From: Paucibacter sp. B2R-40
Lineage (GTDB): Bacteria; Pseudomonadota; Gammaproteobacteria; Burkholderiales; Burkholderiaceae_C
Direction of reading: 5' to 3'
DNA: 64,000 bases
NCBI RefSeq assembly: GCF_025717555.1
Contig: NZ_JAJIRP010000008.1
Coordinates: 124,001 to 188,000 of the forward strand
Shown here: positions 45,598 to 54,600 of the stretch, piece by piece
Layout of the letters: each line of letters starts with the position of its first letter
Numbering within the stretch: position 1 is the stretch's first letter
Notes under the pieces: model-generated
Database searches by the model: none
Seen by the model: the letters and a program-made list of their open reading frames with translations, nothing else
What the model was told of the DNA's origin: nothing
Position numbers and translations under genes: made by a program

Positions 45598-48500
45598 ATG
45601 AATTCCCCCGATTTCAATGACTTCAATTCAAGCCAGCAAGGGCGGGATGAGCTGCTCCTGGCGATCAACCTGCACTCAATCGTCTCTGTGGCCGATGCGG
45701 CCGGCCGCATCATCTCGGCCAACGAGCTGTTTTGCCGCATCAGTGGCTACAGGCTTGAGGAACTGCTGGGTCAAGACCATCGCATCGTCAATTCCGGCCA
45801 TCAGCCGCCGGGTTTTTGGGCCGGGGTGTGGCAGCAGATATCTGCCGGCAAAGCCTGGCGCGGTGAAATCTGCAACCGCAGCAAAAACGGCGCTCTGTAC
45901 TGGGTCGATACCTTGATCTCGCCGGTCATCGGGCCAGACGGCAAGGTGCACCGATACATTTCCATTCGCACCGATGTGACGGCGGCCGCAATGGCTGCGC
46001 GTGAGCTTGGGCGCGAGCGGCTGGCCTTGAGGAACATCATCGAAGGCACGCATGCTGGCACTTGGGAGTGGAATGTCGAGACCGGCGAGACCAAGTTCAA
46101 CCAGCGCTGGGCCGCCATCGTGGGCTACACGCTGGAGGAGCTGGGGCCGACCACGATCGAAACATGGAGCAGCTTCAACCACTCCGATGACATCACGCGC
46201 TCTGCCGTCTTGCTGGGCAAACACTTCGACGACGAAACACCGGCCTACGAGTTTGAAGGGCGCATGCGCCACAAAAATGGCAGCTGGATTTGGGCACAGT
46301 CGCGTGGCAAGCTGTTCAGCCGCAGCGAGGACGGCCGGCCGCGCTGGATGGCCGGCACCTTGATCGACATCACCGGCCGCAAATTGGCCGAAGCCGAGCT
46401 GCATGACAGCCGGGCTTTTCTGGACCGCACGGCCAGAATCAGCGGCATGGGCGGTTGGGCATTTGATATGCGCCGCCACGAGGTTCAATGGTCAGATCAG
46501 ACTTGTTTGATTCACGAAGTGGAGCCTGGTTACCGACCCAGCTATGCCGACAGCCAGCGGCCGTTCTCGCCTGAGTCACGCGCGCTGATGGCGGCCGCAC
46601 TTCAAGCGGGAATGGCGACAGGTGCCGGGTTCGATCTCGAGCTGCCTTTCACCACCTTCAAGGGGCGCGCCACGTGGGTGCGCGCGGTGGGCGAGGTCGA
46701 ATTCGATGACCATGGGCCTTGTCGCATGGTCGGCACCTTGCAAGACATCAGCGTGCGGCGCCGGATCGATGCCGAATTGACCCGCAGTACCGAGTTGCTG
46801 AGGGGCTCGATCGAAGCCTTGGATGGCTCTTTTGTCCTGTTCGACCCGGACGACAAGATGGTGCTGTGCAATCAGAGTTTTGTGCAACTGTTTGACTATG
46901 CGCCCGGTTTGATCGTGCCCGGGGTGAGCTTCGAGACCATGATGCGGGTGGGGGCGAACAGCGGCAAGTTCCCGGATGCCATTGGCCGGGTTGAGGAATG
47001 GGTGGCCGAGCGTGTCGCTCTGCATCGCACCGGCAATAGCAGCCTGGTGCAGCGCCTGGCCGATGGGCGCAGTGTGCGCAATGTGGAGCGCCGCATGGCC
47101 GACGGCCATATCGTCGGCCTGCGCCTGGACGTGACCGAGTTGGTGGCAGCCACCGAGGCCGCCCAAGAGGCCTCGCAATACAAAAGCAATTTCGTCGCCA
47201 ATATGAGCCACGAGATTCGCACGCCGATGAACGCCATTCTGGGCATGTTGACGCTGTTGCGGCGCACCGAGCTGACACCCCGGCAGGCCGATTACGCGGC
47301 CAAGACCGAAGGTGCGGCACGTTCGCTCTTGGGGCTGCTGAATGAGATCCTGGACTTCTCCAAGGTCGAGGCCGGCAAGATGAGCCTGGATGTGCAGGCC
47401 TTCAGCCTGGAGCAATTGCTGGCCGATTTGGCGGTGATTTTGTCCGCCAATCTGGGTGACAAGCCGGTCGAGTTGCTGTTCGACATCGACAGCGAACTGC
47501 CGGATCAATTGCTCGGCGACGCTATGCGCTTGCAGCAGGTGCTGATCAATCTCTGCGGCAATGCAATCAAGTTCACAGCCGCCGGCGAAGTCGTGCTGGC
47601 GGCGACGCTGCTGTCTCGCGACAGCGAATCGGTGACGTTGGATATTGCGGTCAAGGATTCCGGCATTGGCATCGCGCCGGAGAACCACGCGCGCATCTTC
47701 AGCGGCTTTTCGCAGGCCGAAGCTTCCACTTCTCGCCGCTTTGGCGGCACCGGCCTGGGCGTGGCCATCAGCCAGCGCTTGGTTGCGTTGATGGGCAGCG
47801 AGTTGCGACTGCAAAGCAGCTTGGGGCAGGGCAGTTGCTTTTCCTTCACCTTGAAGCTGCCGTTGGCGCCGGCTTCGCAAGATTCATTTCCAGCACCAGC
47901 ACCAGCACTAGCACCAGGACCAGGACCAGCAGGTCAGCAAGCCCGCTCTAGTCAGCCCATCTTGGTCATCGAAGAGAACGTCGGTGCTCGCTCGGTGCTG
48001 GCGCGGATGCTGGTGGGCATGCAGTGGGCGCACATCGTGGCGGCAAATTTAGAGCAGGGCTTGACGATTTTGGCCGAGTTGCAGGGGGCCGGCCACGCCT
48101 GCCGCGCGGTCTTGTTGGACTGGCGCAGCGGTGCGGCGGCCAGCGAGCAAGCTGGCTGGAGCGCCCTGCAGCGATTGCGAGAAGCCCAGTCGCAACAGCA
48201 GCCCTTATTGATTGCCGCCTTGGTGACGGCGCTGGACCAGGAATTGATGTCCAAGCACAGCGAGCGCGAGCAGGCCAGTATTGACCTGGTGCTGCTCAAA
48301 CCGCTGACCGCAGCTACCTTGCGGCGTGCATTGCTGGCGCAAGAGCTCAGGCTGGCGAATATGGGGAATATGGCGCAAATGGCACCGCGCCTGCCCTCGC
48401 AAAATACCCGGCCCCCGGTGACGGCGGAGCAGCAAGCCTTGGCGGGCATGCGGCTGCTGGTTGTTGATGACAATTTGAACAACCAGCAATTGGCCAAGGA

Positions 48501-49851
48501 ATTGCTGGAAGCTGCCGGTGCGCGGGTCGATTTGGCCGGCGATGGTCAGCAGGCGGTGGACAAGCTGCGCGCCGATCCGCAGGCCTACCGGGCCGTGCTG
48601 ATGGATATGTTGATGCCGGTGATGGACGGCGTGACGGCCTGTTTGATCATTCGCAGCGATTTGGGCCTGCTTGATTTGCCGATTGTGGCGATGACGGCCA
48701 ATGCCTTGGCCTCGGATCGGCGCGACTGCCTGGCTGCCGGCATGAACGAGCACATTGCCAAGCCCTTTGAGGTCGACAAACTCGTGGCCATGCTCTTGCA
48801 GCTGGATGCGGCCAGACGCGCCCAGCAAGCGGGCCGCGTGCTTGCGCCGCAGCCGCCGGCCCAGGGCAAGGCTGGCGCCGCCGCGCCGCTCACGCCTTGC
48901 CCGGAAAGTAAGCCCATTGTGTCTACCCAGCTCGCGCAACCGGCCCCGACGGCTGAACGCGTGTTTCCGACCTTGGCCGTGCCGGCCGAATTGCGCGCCT
49001 TGGCCGCAGCCCAGGGCTTTGATGTGCAAAGCGCCATGGACCGAATGATGGGCAAGGTCGGGCTGTTCCAGCGCATGGCCGCCTCGCTGGCCGCCAGCGC
49101 CCGACAGTTGCCCGAGCAACTGCTCACCTGGCTGCAGGCTGAAGACTATGCGGCGGCCACCATTGCCGTGCACAGCTTCAAGGGCTTGGTGGCCACGCTG
49201 GGCGGCGATGCGCTGGCCAAGCTGGCTGCGGCTGGCGAGGCACAGCTCAAACAAAACCTTGCGCCCGATGCCGCTTGGCTGACCGAGTTCGCCACCCAAA
49301 GTGCCGCAGGTGCTGTCGCCTTGGAGGCCTTGGCGGCGGCACTGAACGGCTTGAAGGCGGGCGCGCCGGTGGCGCAAGCAAGTGCGGCAGCTACCGTGAC
49401 CGCTGCTGTTGCCGCTGTTGCTGCGGCGCCCATTGCCGCGCCGGCTGCGGCCGGGCGGCGCTTGGCCGGCATGCGCCTGCTGCTGGTCGAAGATAACCTC
49501 AACAATCAACAGATTGCGCTGGAGTTGCTGCAAGACGAGGGCGCGCATGTGCAGGTCGCCAATGATGGGCAGGAAGCGCTTGAAAAGTTGGCGGCGGGCC
49601 GCGACTCTTTTGATCTCGTCCTGATGGACCTGCAAATGCCGGTGATGGACGGCTTCACGGCCACCCGCCATATTCGCGCCGACCTTGGACTGACGGCGCT
49701 GCCCATCATTGCTTTGACCGCCAATGCCTTGGACAGTGACCGCGCCGCTTGCTTGGCCGGGGGCATGAGCGAACACATGGGCAAGCCTTTCGACATCAAC
49801 CAATTGGTGGCGCTGCTGCTGAAGTTGCAGCATCAGCGCCACCCTGGATGA
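45598..49851 (+). CDS. Giant hybrid histidine kinase: PAS x4-HisKA-HATPase-REC-REC-HPt-REC
   Basis: Soluble phosphorelay protein of 1417 residues. Four PAS domains (about 15-135, 140-270, 275-400, 405-515) precede HisKA with [15 protein letters not shown] (His near 540) and HATPase_c with NLCGNAIKF and FGGTGLGVAIS. Receiver 1 (about 786-905) is degenerate: VIEEN replaces the acidic pair, but an Asp (LLDW) and a Lys (LLKP) remain. Receiver 2 (about 950-1075) has VVDDN and VLMDMLMPVMDG. An HPt domain (about 1137-1234) has AVHSFKGLVATLGG (His near 1191). A terminal receiver 3 (about 1290-1410) has VEDN and VLMDLQMPVMDG. Receivers 2 and 3 are internal duplicates. HPt placed before the last receiver is unusual. 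No membrane helix is present. It separates mutL from amiC, on the opposite strand. Confidence 0.93.
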   Translation: MNSPDFNDFNSSQQGRDELLLAINLHSIVSVADAAGRIISANELFCRISGYRLEELLGQDHRIVNSGHQPPGFWAGVWQQISAGKAWRGEICNRSKNGALYWVDTLISPVIGPDGKVHRYISIRTDVTAAAMAARELGRERLALRNIIEGTHAGTWEWNVETGETKFNQRWAAIVGYTLEELGPTTIETWSSFNHSDDITRSAVLLGKHFDDETPAYEFEGRMRHKNGSWIWAQSRGKLFSRSEDGRPRWMAGTLIDITGRKLAEAELHDSRAFLDRTARISGMGGWAFDMRRHEVQWSDQTCLIHEVEPGYRPSYADSQRPFSPESRALMAAALQAGMATGAGFDLELPFTTFKGRATWVRAVGEVEFDDHGPCRMVGTLQDISVRRRIDAELTRSTELLRGSIEALDGSFVLFDPDDKMVLCNQSFVQLFDYAPGLIVPGVSFETMMRVGANSGKFPDAIGRVEEWVAERVALHRTGNSSLVQRLADGRSVRNVERRMADGHIVGLRLDVTELVAATEAAQEASQYKSNFVANMSHEIRTPMNAILGMLTLLRRTELTPRQADYAAKTEGAARSLLGLLNEILDFSKVEAGKMSLDVQAFSLEQLLADLAVILSANLGDKPVELLFDIDSELPDQLLGDAMRLQQVLINLCGNAIKFTAAGEVVLAATLLSRDSESVTLDIAVKDSGIGIAPENHARIFSGFSQAEASTSRRFGGTGLGVAISQRLVALMGSELRLQSSLGQGSCFSFTLKLPLAPASQDSFPAPAPALAPGPGPAGQQARSSQPILVIEENVGARSVLARMLVGMQWAHIVAANLEQGLTILAELQGAGHACRAVLLDWRSGAAASEQAGWSALQRLREAQSQQQPLLIAALVTALDQELMSKHSEREQASIDLVLLKPLTAATLRRALLAQELRLANMGNMAQMAPRLPSQNTRPPVTAEQQALAGMRLLVVDDNLNNQQLAKELLEAAGARVDLAGDGQQAVDKLRADPQAYRAVLMDMLMPVMDGVTACLIIRSDLGLLDLPIVAMTANALASDRRDCLAAGMNEHIAKPFEVDKLVAMLLQLDAARRAQQAGRVLAPQPPAQGKAGAAAPLTPCPESKPIVSTQLAQPAPTAERVFPTLAVPAELRALAAAQGFDVQSAMDRMMGKVGLFQRMAASLAASARQLPEQLLTWLQAEDYAAATIAVHSFKGLVATLGGDALAKLAAAGEAQLKQNLAPDAAWLTEFATQSAAGAVALEALAAALNGLKAGAPVAQASAAATVTAAVAAVAAAPIAAPAAAGRRLAGMRLLLVEDNLNNQQIALELLQDEGAHVQVANDGQEALEKLAAGRDSFDLVLMDLQMPVMDGFTATRHIRADLGLTALPIIALTANALDSDRAACLAGGMSEHMGKPFDINQLVALLLKLQHQRHPG
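47890..47935. repeat. 6-base tandem repeat in the hybrid kinase linker
   Basis: CAGCAC/CAGGAC-type hexamers encode a Pro-Ala/Pro-Gly linker (PAPAPALAPGPGPAG) between the ATPase domain and the first receiver. It is a probable slippage site. Confidence 0.65.
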
Positions 49852-49896
49852 GGTCTGCCGGTGAGTCGTCAAATGGCTACCGCATAATGCGCCGCC

Positions 49897-50541
49897 ATGG
49901 AACTCCTAAGCACATTGATCGATTTCATTGTCCACGTTGACCGCCATCTGGCGACCTTTGTGGGTTTGTATGGCAACTGGATCTACGGCCTGCTGTTTTT
50001 GATAATTTTTGTCGAAACCGGCCTGGTCGTGATGCCCTTGCTGCCGGGCGACTCGTTGCTGTTCGTCGTCGGCGCGATGTGCGGCACCGGCCTGCTGAGT
50101 CTGCCCATCGCGATGGCGGTGCTGCTCACGGCGGCCATCGCCGGCAACCAGACCAATTACACGATAGGGCGATATTTCGGCCCCAAGGTGTTTCAATGGG
50201 AGCAGTCGCGCTTTTTCAACCGTGAGGCCTTCAACAAGGCGCATGAGTTTTATGAGCGGCGCGGCGGGGTCGCCTTGATCATCGCCCGCTTTATGCCTTT
50301 CGCGCGCACATTCGCACCTTTTGTGGCCGGCGTGGCGCAGATGACGCGGCGTAAGTTCACCTTCTATGACGTGACCGGCGCCTTGCTCTGGATCGGAAGC
50401 GTGACGCTGGCCGGCTATGCCTTTGGCAATGTGCCGGCGGTGAAAAACAATCTGGAAAAAATCATCTGGGCCCTGATCATCATCCCCGGCATCGTCATCA
50501 TCATCGGTGGCATGCGCAAGAAGAAAAAACGCCCCGCCTAA
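49897..50541 (+). CDS. DedA-family (VTT domain) membrane protein
   Basis: Inner-membrane protein of 214 residues with several hydrophobic segments and the DedA core: FVETGLVVMPLLPGDSLLFV, GNQTNYTIGRYFG and ARFMPFARTFAPFVAG. The acidic (FVET) and arginine residues (ARFMPFAR) important in E. coli DedA proteins are present. The family is tied to membrane potential and undecaprenyl-phosphate or phospholipid recycling. The C-terminus is strongly basic (KKKKRP). It starts 45 bases after the hybrid kinase and ends 12 bases before the convergent amiC stop. Confidence 0.93.
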   Translation: MELLSTLIDFIVHVDRHLATFVGLYGNWIYGLLFLIIFVETGLVVMPLLPGDSLLFVVGAMCGTGLLSLPIAMAVLLTAAIAGNQTNYTIGRYFGPKVFQWEQSRFFNREAFNKAHEFYERRGGVALIIARFMPFARTFAPFVAGVAQMTRRKFTFYDVTGALLWIGSVTLAGYAFGNVPAVKNNLEKIIWALIIIPGIVIIIGGMRKKKKRPA

Positions 50542-50553
50542 TTTGATCACTGG

Positions 50554-51942
50554 TCAGGTCAATGCCCGGTGCCTGGCCAGCGGCGGGTTCTTGGCGAAGT
50601 AACGCGCAATACCGGTGGCAAGTGCCTCGACCAATTCAGTCTGATAGGCCGGGTCGCGCAGCTTCGCTTCTTCTTCCGGATTGGAGATAAAGGCCGTTTC
50701 AACCAGGATGGACGGCACATCCGGCGCCTTCAGCACGGCAAAGCCGGCCTGCTCGACTCGGCGCTTGTGCAGATTGCCGACCCGGCCAATCTGGCCCAGC
50801 ACCTCAGACCCTAGCTTGAGGCTGTCCTTGATCTGCGCGGTGGTGCTCATGTCCAACATCGCCTTGAGCACACCGGCGTCTTTGACCGCGCCTGCATTCA
50901 CGCCGCCGACCAGATCGGCCGCGTTTTCCTTGTTGGCCATCCATTTGGCGGCCTGACTGCTGGCCGCGCCCTCGCTGAGCACGAACACCGAAGCGCCGCG
51001 CGCCTGCGGCGTGAAGAAGGCGTCGGCGTGCAAAGACACGAACAAGTCCGCCTGCACCCGCCGCGCCTTGTTGACCCGCTCATGCAGCGGCACAAAGAAG
51101 TCGGCGTCGCGGGTCATCATCACGCGGATATTCGGGTTGCTATTGAGCCGCTCACGCAGCTTCAGCCCGACCGCCAGCACCACATCCTTTTCGCGCAGGC
51201 CCGACGGCCCGGTGGCGCCCGGATCTTCACCGCCATGGCCGGGGTCGATCGCGATCACGATCAGGCGGTCTAGGCGGGCTTGACTGAAGCCAGGCAGAGG
51301 ATCGGATTTGGCGCCGGCAGCCGAGGCGCCGGGGAAGGGCGGCGCCGGCACCGGCGTTTGCACGACGAGTGGCGGCGGCACCGGGGGCAGTGCCGTGGTG
51401 GCAGGCTTGTCGATGCGGCCGATCAATTCGCCCAGCGCGTCTTGTACCGATTGAGCCGCCGCTTGCTCGGCCTGCTCTTTCTCGCGAATCAAGGCCAGCA
51501 AGGGATCGGTGGCCTCCTTGGGGTAGAGGTCAAACACCAAGCGATGCTGATAAGCCGCTACCGGCGCCAGGGTGAAGATCTGCGGCGCGACCGGCTGCTT
51601 CAAATCAAACACCAAGCGCACCACACGCGGTGTGTTCTGGCCGACCCGCACGCCGCCGATGAACGGATCATCGGCGCGCACCTTGCCCAGCAATTCGCGC
51701 AGGCCGGCGTTCAGCTCCAGGCCCTCGATGTCGATCACCAAACGGTCCGGGTTCTCGACCAAAAAATGCTTGGCCTGCAGCGGCTTGTCGGACTCCAGCG
51801 TGACACGGCTGTAATCACTGGCCGGCCAGACACGCACCGCGATGATGCTGCTGAAACTGCCCGCTGCCAGCGCCGGTGCGGGCAAGCGCAGCCCCACGAC
51901 CAGCGCACCCATGGCCCGCAGCGCGGCACGCCTGGCGCTCAC
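50554..51942 (-). CDS. amiC: N-acetylmuramoyl-L-alanine amidase (AmiC type, AMIN-Amidase_3)
   Basis: Zinc amidase that cleaves septal peptidoglycan stems during daughter-cell separation. The 462 residues include a twin-arginine-type signal (SARRAALRAMG onward), an AMIN targeting domain (about 28-140), a Pro/Ala linker, and an Amidase_3 domain (about 240-455) with zinc ligands in DPGHGGEDPG, SLHADAF and VETAFISNPEEE. GTG 51942 is chosen because it overlaps the tsaE stop as GTGA and begins exactly at the Tat signal; the longer ATG form at 51981 would start inside tsaE. The tsaE-amiC order matches tsaE-amiB in E. coli. Confidence 0.93.
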   Translation of the reverse strand: MSARRAALRAMGALVVGLRLPAPALAAGSFSSIIAVRVWPASDYSRVTLESDKPLQAKHFLVENPDRLVIDIEGLELNAGLRELLGKVRADDPFIGGVRVGQNTPRVVRLVFDLKQPVAPQIFTLAPVAAYQHRLVFDLYPKEATDPLLALIREKEQAEQAAAQSVQDALGELIGRIDKPATTALPPVPPPLVVQTPVPAPPFPGASAAGAKSDPLPGFSQARLDRLIVIAIDPGHGGEDPGATGPSGLREKDVVLAVGLKLRERLNSNPNIRVMMTRDADFFVPLHERVNKARRVQADLFVSLHADAFFTPQARGASVFVLSEGAASSQAAKWMANKENAADLVGGVNAGAVKDAGVLKAMLDMSTTAQIKDSLKLGSEVLGQIGRVGNLHKRRVEQAGFAVLKAPDVPSILVETAFISNPEEEAKLRDPAYQTELVEALATGIARYFAKNPPLARHRALT

Positions 51943-52424
51943 GGTGCCGACCTCAAAAACTTCAGCATCTGCACGCCCCAAGCCGTGCCGGCCAGCAGGC
52001 GCACGCTGCGGCTGTCATCGACCAGCACCTCAAGCCAAATTTGCAGATCGGCCGGCGGCAGCACACCGGCAGCTTTCTCGGGCCATTCACTGAGTTTCAA
52101 TCCGGGCGCGGCAAAGATGTCACGAAAACCGGCATCCTCCCATTCGCGCGGGTCGTTGAAGCGATAGAAATCAAAGTGACTAACTTCACCGACACTCGGC
52201 GCTGTGCTGCTCAAGTCGTAACTCTCCATCACCGCGTAACTGGGGCTTTTGATGCGACCCTGCACACCCAGGGCCCGCAGCAGGTGGCGCACCAAGCTGG
52301 TTTTGCCGGCGCCGAGCTGGCCATGCAACTCAATGCTGGCATTGACCGGGCTGTCGCAGGCGGCCAAACCCACAGCGAATGAGCGGGCAAAAGCCTCACA
52401 AGCGGCCTCATCGGGCCAGAGCAT
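51939..52424 (-). CDS. tsaE: tRNA threonylcarbamoyladenosine biosynthesis ATPase TsaE
   Basis: P-loop ATPase that supports the TsaBD complex making t6A37 in tRNA. The 161 residues start at ATG 52424. Walker A HGQLGAGKTSLVRHLL, KSPSYAVMESY, HFDFYRF and SEWPEKA are the family signatures. The open frame extends far upstream on this strand, but that part is antisense to queG and is not coding. Only 24 bases separate its start from the divergent queG start. The stop overlaps the amiC GTG start. Confidence 0.95.
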   Translation of the reverse strand: MLWPDEAACEAFARSFAVGLAACDSPVNASIELHGQLGAGKTSLVRHLLRALGVQGRIKSPSYAVMESYDLSSTAPSVGEVSHFDFYRFNDPREWEDAGFRDIFAAPGLKLSEWPEKAAGVLPPADLQIWLEVLVDDSRSVRLLAGTAWGVQMLKFLRSAP

Positions 52425-52448
52425 TGCCTGAGTTTCTAGAATGCGCAA

Positions 52449-53552
52449 ATGACGCAAGCTCCACAGAAGTTGAATGTTGGTATGGACGCAAAATCCTTGG
52501 CCGGGCTGCTGGAGCAACTGCGCGGCTGGGCGCTTGAGTTGGGATTCTCCCAGATCGGCGTGGCCGATATTGATTTGAGCTCGGCCGAGCCCGGTTTGTT
52601 GGCTTGGCTGGAGGCCGGCTTTCATGGCCAGATGCACTATATGCAGGCGCATGGGCTCAAGCGCGCCCGGCCTGCCGAGCTGGTGCCGGGCACGGTGCGG
52701 GTGCTGACGGCAAGGATGAACTATTTGCCGCGCAACACGTCGCCCGATTGGCAGGCTATCGAGTGGGCGGGGCTTGCCGACCCGCAGCGTGCGCAGTTGT
52801 CGATCTATGCCCGAGGGCGCGACTATCACAAGGTCTTGCGCAACCGCTTGCAGCAGTTGGCAACCAAGCTGGCCGGTGTGATCGGCCCCTTCGGCCACCG
52901 CGCGTTCACCGATTCGGCGCCGGTGCTGGAGGTCGAGCTGGCAACACGTTCTGGTCTGGGCTGGCGCGGTAAGCACACGTTGACACTGCACCGCGAGGCC
53001 GGTTCGATGTTTTTCCTGGGCGAGATCTATGTCGATTTGCCCTTGCCGCTGAGCCAAGCCATGACAGCCCACTGCGGCCAATGCATGGCTTGCATCGACG
53101 TCTGTCCGACCCAGGCCATCGTGGCACCTTACCGGGTCGATGCGCGGCGCTGCATTTCCTATCTGACGATTGAACACGCAGGCGCGATCCCGCTGGAGTT
53201 GCGGCACCTGATCGGCAACCGCATCTACGGTTGCGATGACTGTCAACTCGTCTGCCCTTGGAATAAGTTCGCCCAAAAAGCCTTGCTGCCGGACTTCGAT
53301 GCCCGCGCGGCCATACAGGCGCCGGGGCTGCTGCAACTCTGGGCCTGGGACGAGGATGAGTTTTTGCGCCGCACCGAGGGCTCGGCCATTCGCCGCATCG
53401 GCTATGAGCGCTGGCGGCGAAATTTGGCCGTGGCGATGGGCAATGCCTTGCATGCGCAAGAGCTTGGCGAGATGCGTGCGGCCTTGCTGCAGGCCCGCGC
53501 CGGCGCCAGCGACTTGGTGATCGAACATATCGACTGGGCCTTGGCCGCTTGA
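52449..53552 (+). CDS. queG: Epoxyqueuosine reductase
   Basis: Cobalamin and iron-sulfur enzyme that reduces epoxyqueuosine to queuosine in tRNA, the last step of the pathway. The 367 residues are full length. Two 4Fe-4S motifs are visible: [16 protein letters not shown] and [11 protein letters not shown]. The N-terminal region ([12 protein letters not shown]) and [24 protein letters not shown] are typical. ATG 52449 is used; an internal ATG 33 bases later is possible. It lies divergently from tsaE, as neighbours in the conserved queG-tsaE-amidase-mutL-miaA neighbourhood. Confidence 0.95.
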   Translation: MTQAPQKLNVGMDAKSLAGLLEQLRGWALELGFSQIGVADIDLSSAEPGLLAWLEAGFHGQMHYMQAHGLKRARPAELVPGTVRVLTARMNYLPRNTSPDWQAIEWAGLADPQRAQLSIYARGRDYHKVLRNRLQQLATKLAGVIGPFGHRAFTDSAPVLEVELATRSGLGWRGKHTLTLHREAGSMFFLGEIYVDLPLPLSQAMTAHCGQCMACIDVCPTQAIVAPYRVDARRCISYLTIEHAGAIPLELRHLIGNRIYGCDDCQLVCPWNKFAQKALLPDFDARAAIQAPGLLQLWAWDEDEFLRRTEGSAIRRIGYERWRRNLAVAMGNALHAQELGEMRAALLQARAGASDLVIEHIDWALAA

Positions 53553-53622
53553 GCCATGGCCATGTTGTGGCATGCTTCGTGCCGTTAGCGAAGCGCAGCG
53601 AAAACCTCAACTGGAGTCAAGA

Positions 53623-54600
53623 ATGAATCGTCGCAATTGGGTGTCGGGTACAAGTATCTTGGTTTTGAGTCTGGCTGGCCTGCAGCCAGCTTTGGCGCAG
53701 ACCTATCCCAACAAGCCGGTGCGCCTGGTGGTGCCTTTTGCGCCGGGCGGCACGACCGATATCGTCGCCCGGGTGGTGGCGGAAAAGCTTAATCTGGCCC
53801 TGGGTCAGACCGTGGTGGTCGAAAACAAGGCCGGTGGCGGCGGCACGATCGGTGCTGGTGAAACCGTCAAGGCCGCACCCGATGGCTACTCCTTGGGCAT
53901 GGCCACAGTGTCGACCACGGCCGCCAACCCGGCCATCAATCCCAAGATCGCCTACAACCCCATCACCGATTTCACGCCCATCATCAATGTGGCGGCCACA
54001 CCCAATGTGATTGCCGTCCACCCCTCGTTTCCGGCGCGGGACTACAAGGGCTTTCTGGCCGAGCTGAAGGCCAATCCGGGCAAGTACAGCTTCTCCAGCA
54101 GCGGCACCGGCGGCATTGGCCATCTGCAAATGGAGTTGTACAAGAGCTTGGCCGGGGTGTTCGTCACCCATATTCCTTATCGCGGTGCCGGACCGGCGCT
54201 GAACGACACGGTGGCCGGCCAGGTGCCGATGATTTTTGATAACCTGCCCTCGGCCTTGCCCTTCATCAAGGACGGCCGCTTGATCGCCATTGTCGTGGCC
54301 GCGCCTCAGCGCCTGAGTCAGTTGCCCAATGTGCCGACCTTCAAGGAGATCGGTCTGGAGCCCGTCAACCGCATGGCTTATTACGGCATCTACGGCCCCA
54401 AGGGACTGTCCAAAGAGGTGGTCGATAAGGTGCACGGCGCGGTCAAGAAGACGCTGGAATTGCCGGACGTGAAAAAGCGCATCGAAGACACGGGCTCCAT
54501 CATTGTGGCCAATACGCCCGAGCAGTTCGCGGCTCAGATCAAGGCCGAGTTCGAGGTCTATAAATCGGTGGTGGCCCAGCAAAAGCTCAAGTTGGAGTGA
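53623..54600 (+). CDS. Tripartite tricarboxylate transporter substrate-binding protein (TctC/Bug family)
   Basis: Periplasmic solute receptor of 325 residues with a cleavable signal peptide ending ALAQTYP. Bug-family marks are [22 protein letters not shown], the [15 protein letters not shown] loop, and [11 protein letters not shown]. The ligand, usually a carboxylate, cannot be assigned. No TctA/TctB membrane partners are encoded nearby, so it is one of the orphan Bug receptors common in Burkholderiales. ATG 53623 has GGAG 6 bases upstream. Its stop overlaps the xerD start. Confidence 0.93.
   Translation: MNRRNWVSGTSILVLSLAGLQPALAQTYPNKPVRLVVPFAPGGTTDIVARVVAEKLNLALGQTVVVENKAGGGGTIGAGETVKAAPDGYSLGMATVSTTAANPAINPKIAYNPITDFTPIINVAATPNVIAVHPSFPARDYKGFLAELKANPGKYSFSSSGTGGIGHLQMELYKSLAGVFVTHIPYRGAGPALNDTVAGQVPMIFDNLPSALPFIKDGRLIAIVVAAPQRLSQLPNVPTFKEIGLEPVNRMAYYGIYGPKGLSKEVVDKVHGAVKKTLELPDVKKRIEDTGSIIVANTPEQFAAQIKAEFEVYKSVVAQQKLKLE

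Noticed and set aside
52425-53573. Upstream extension of the tsaE open frame to 53573
   Set aside because: It lies entirely antisense to queG, which has complete iron-sulfur motifs; TsaE proteins start close to the Walker A motif, as from 52424.
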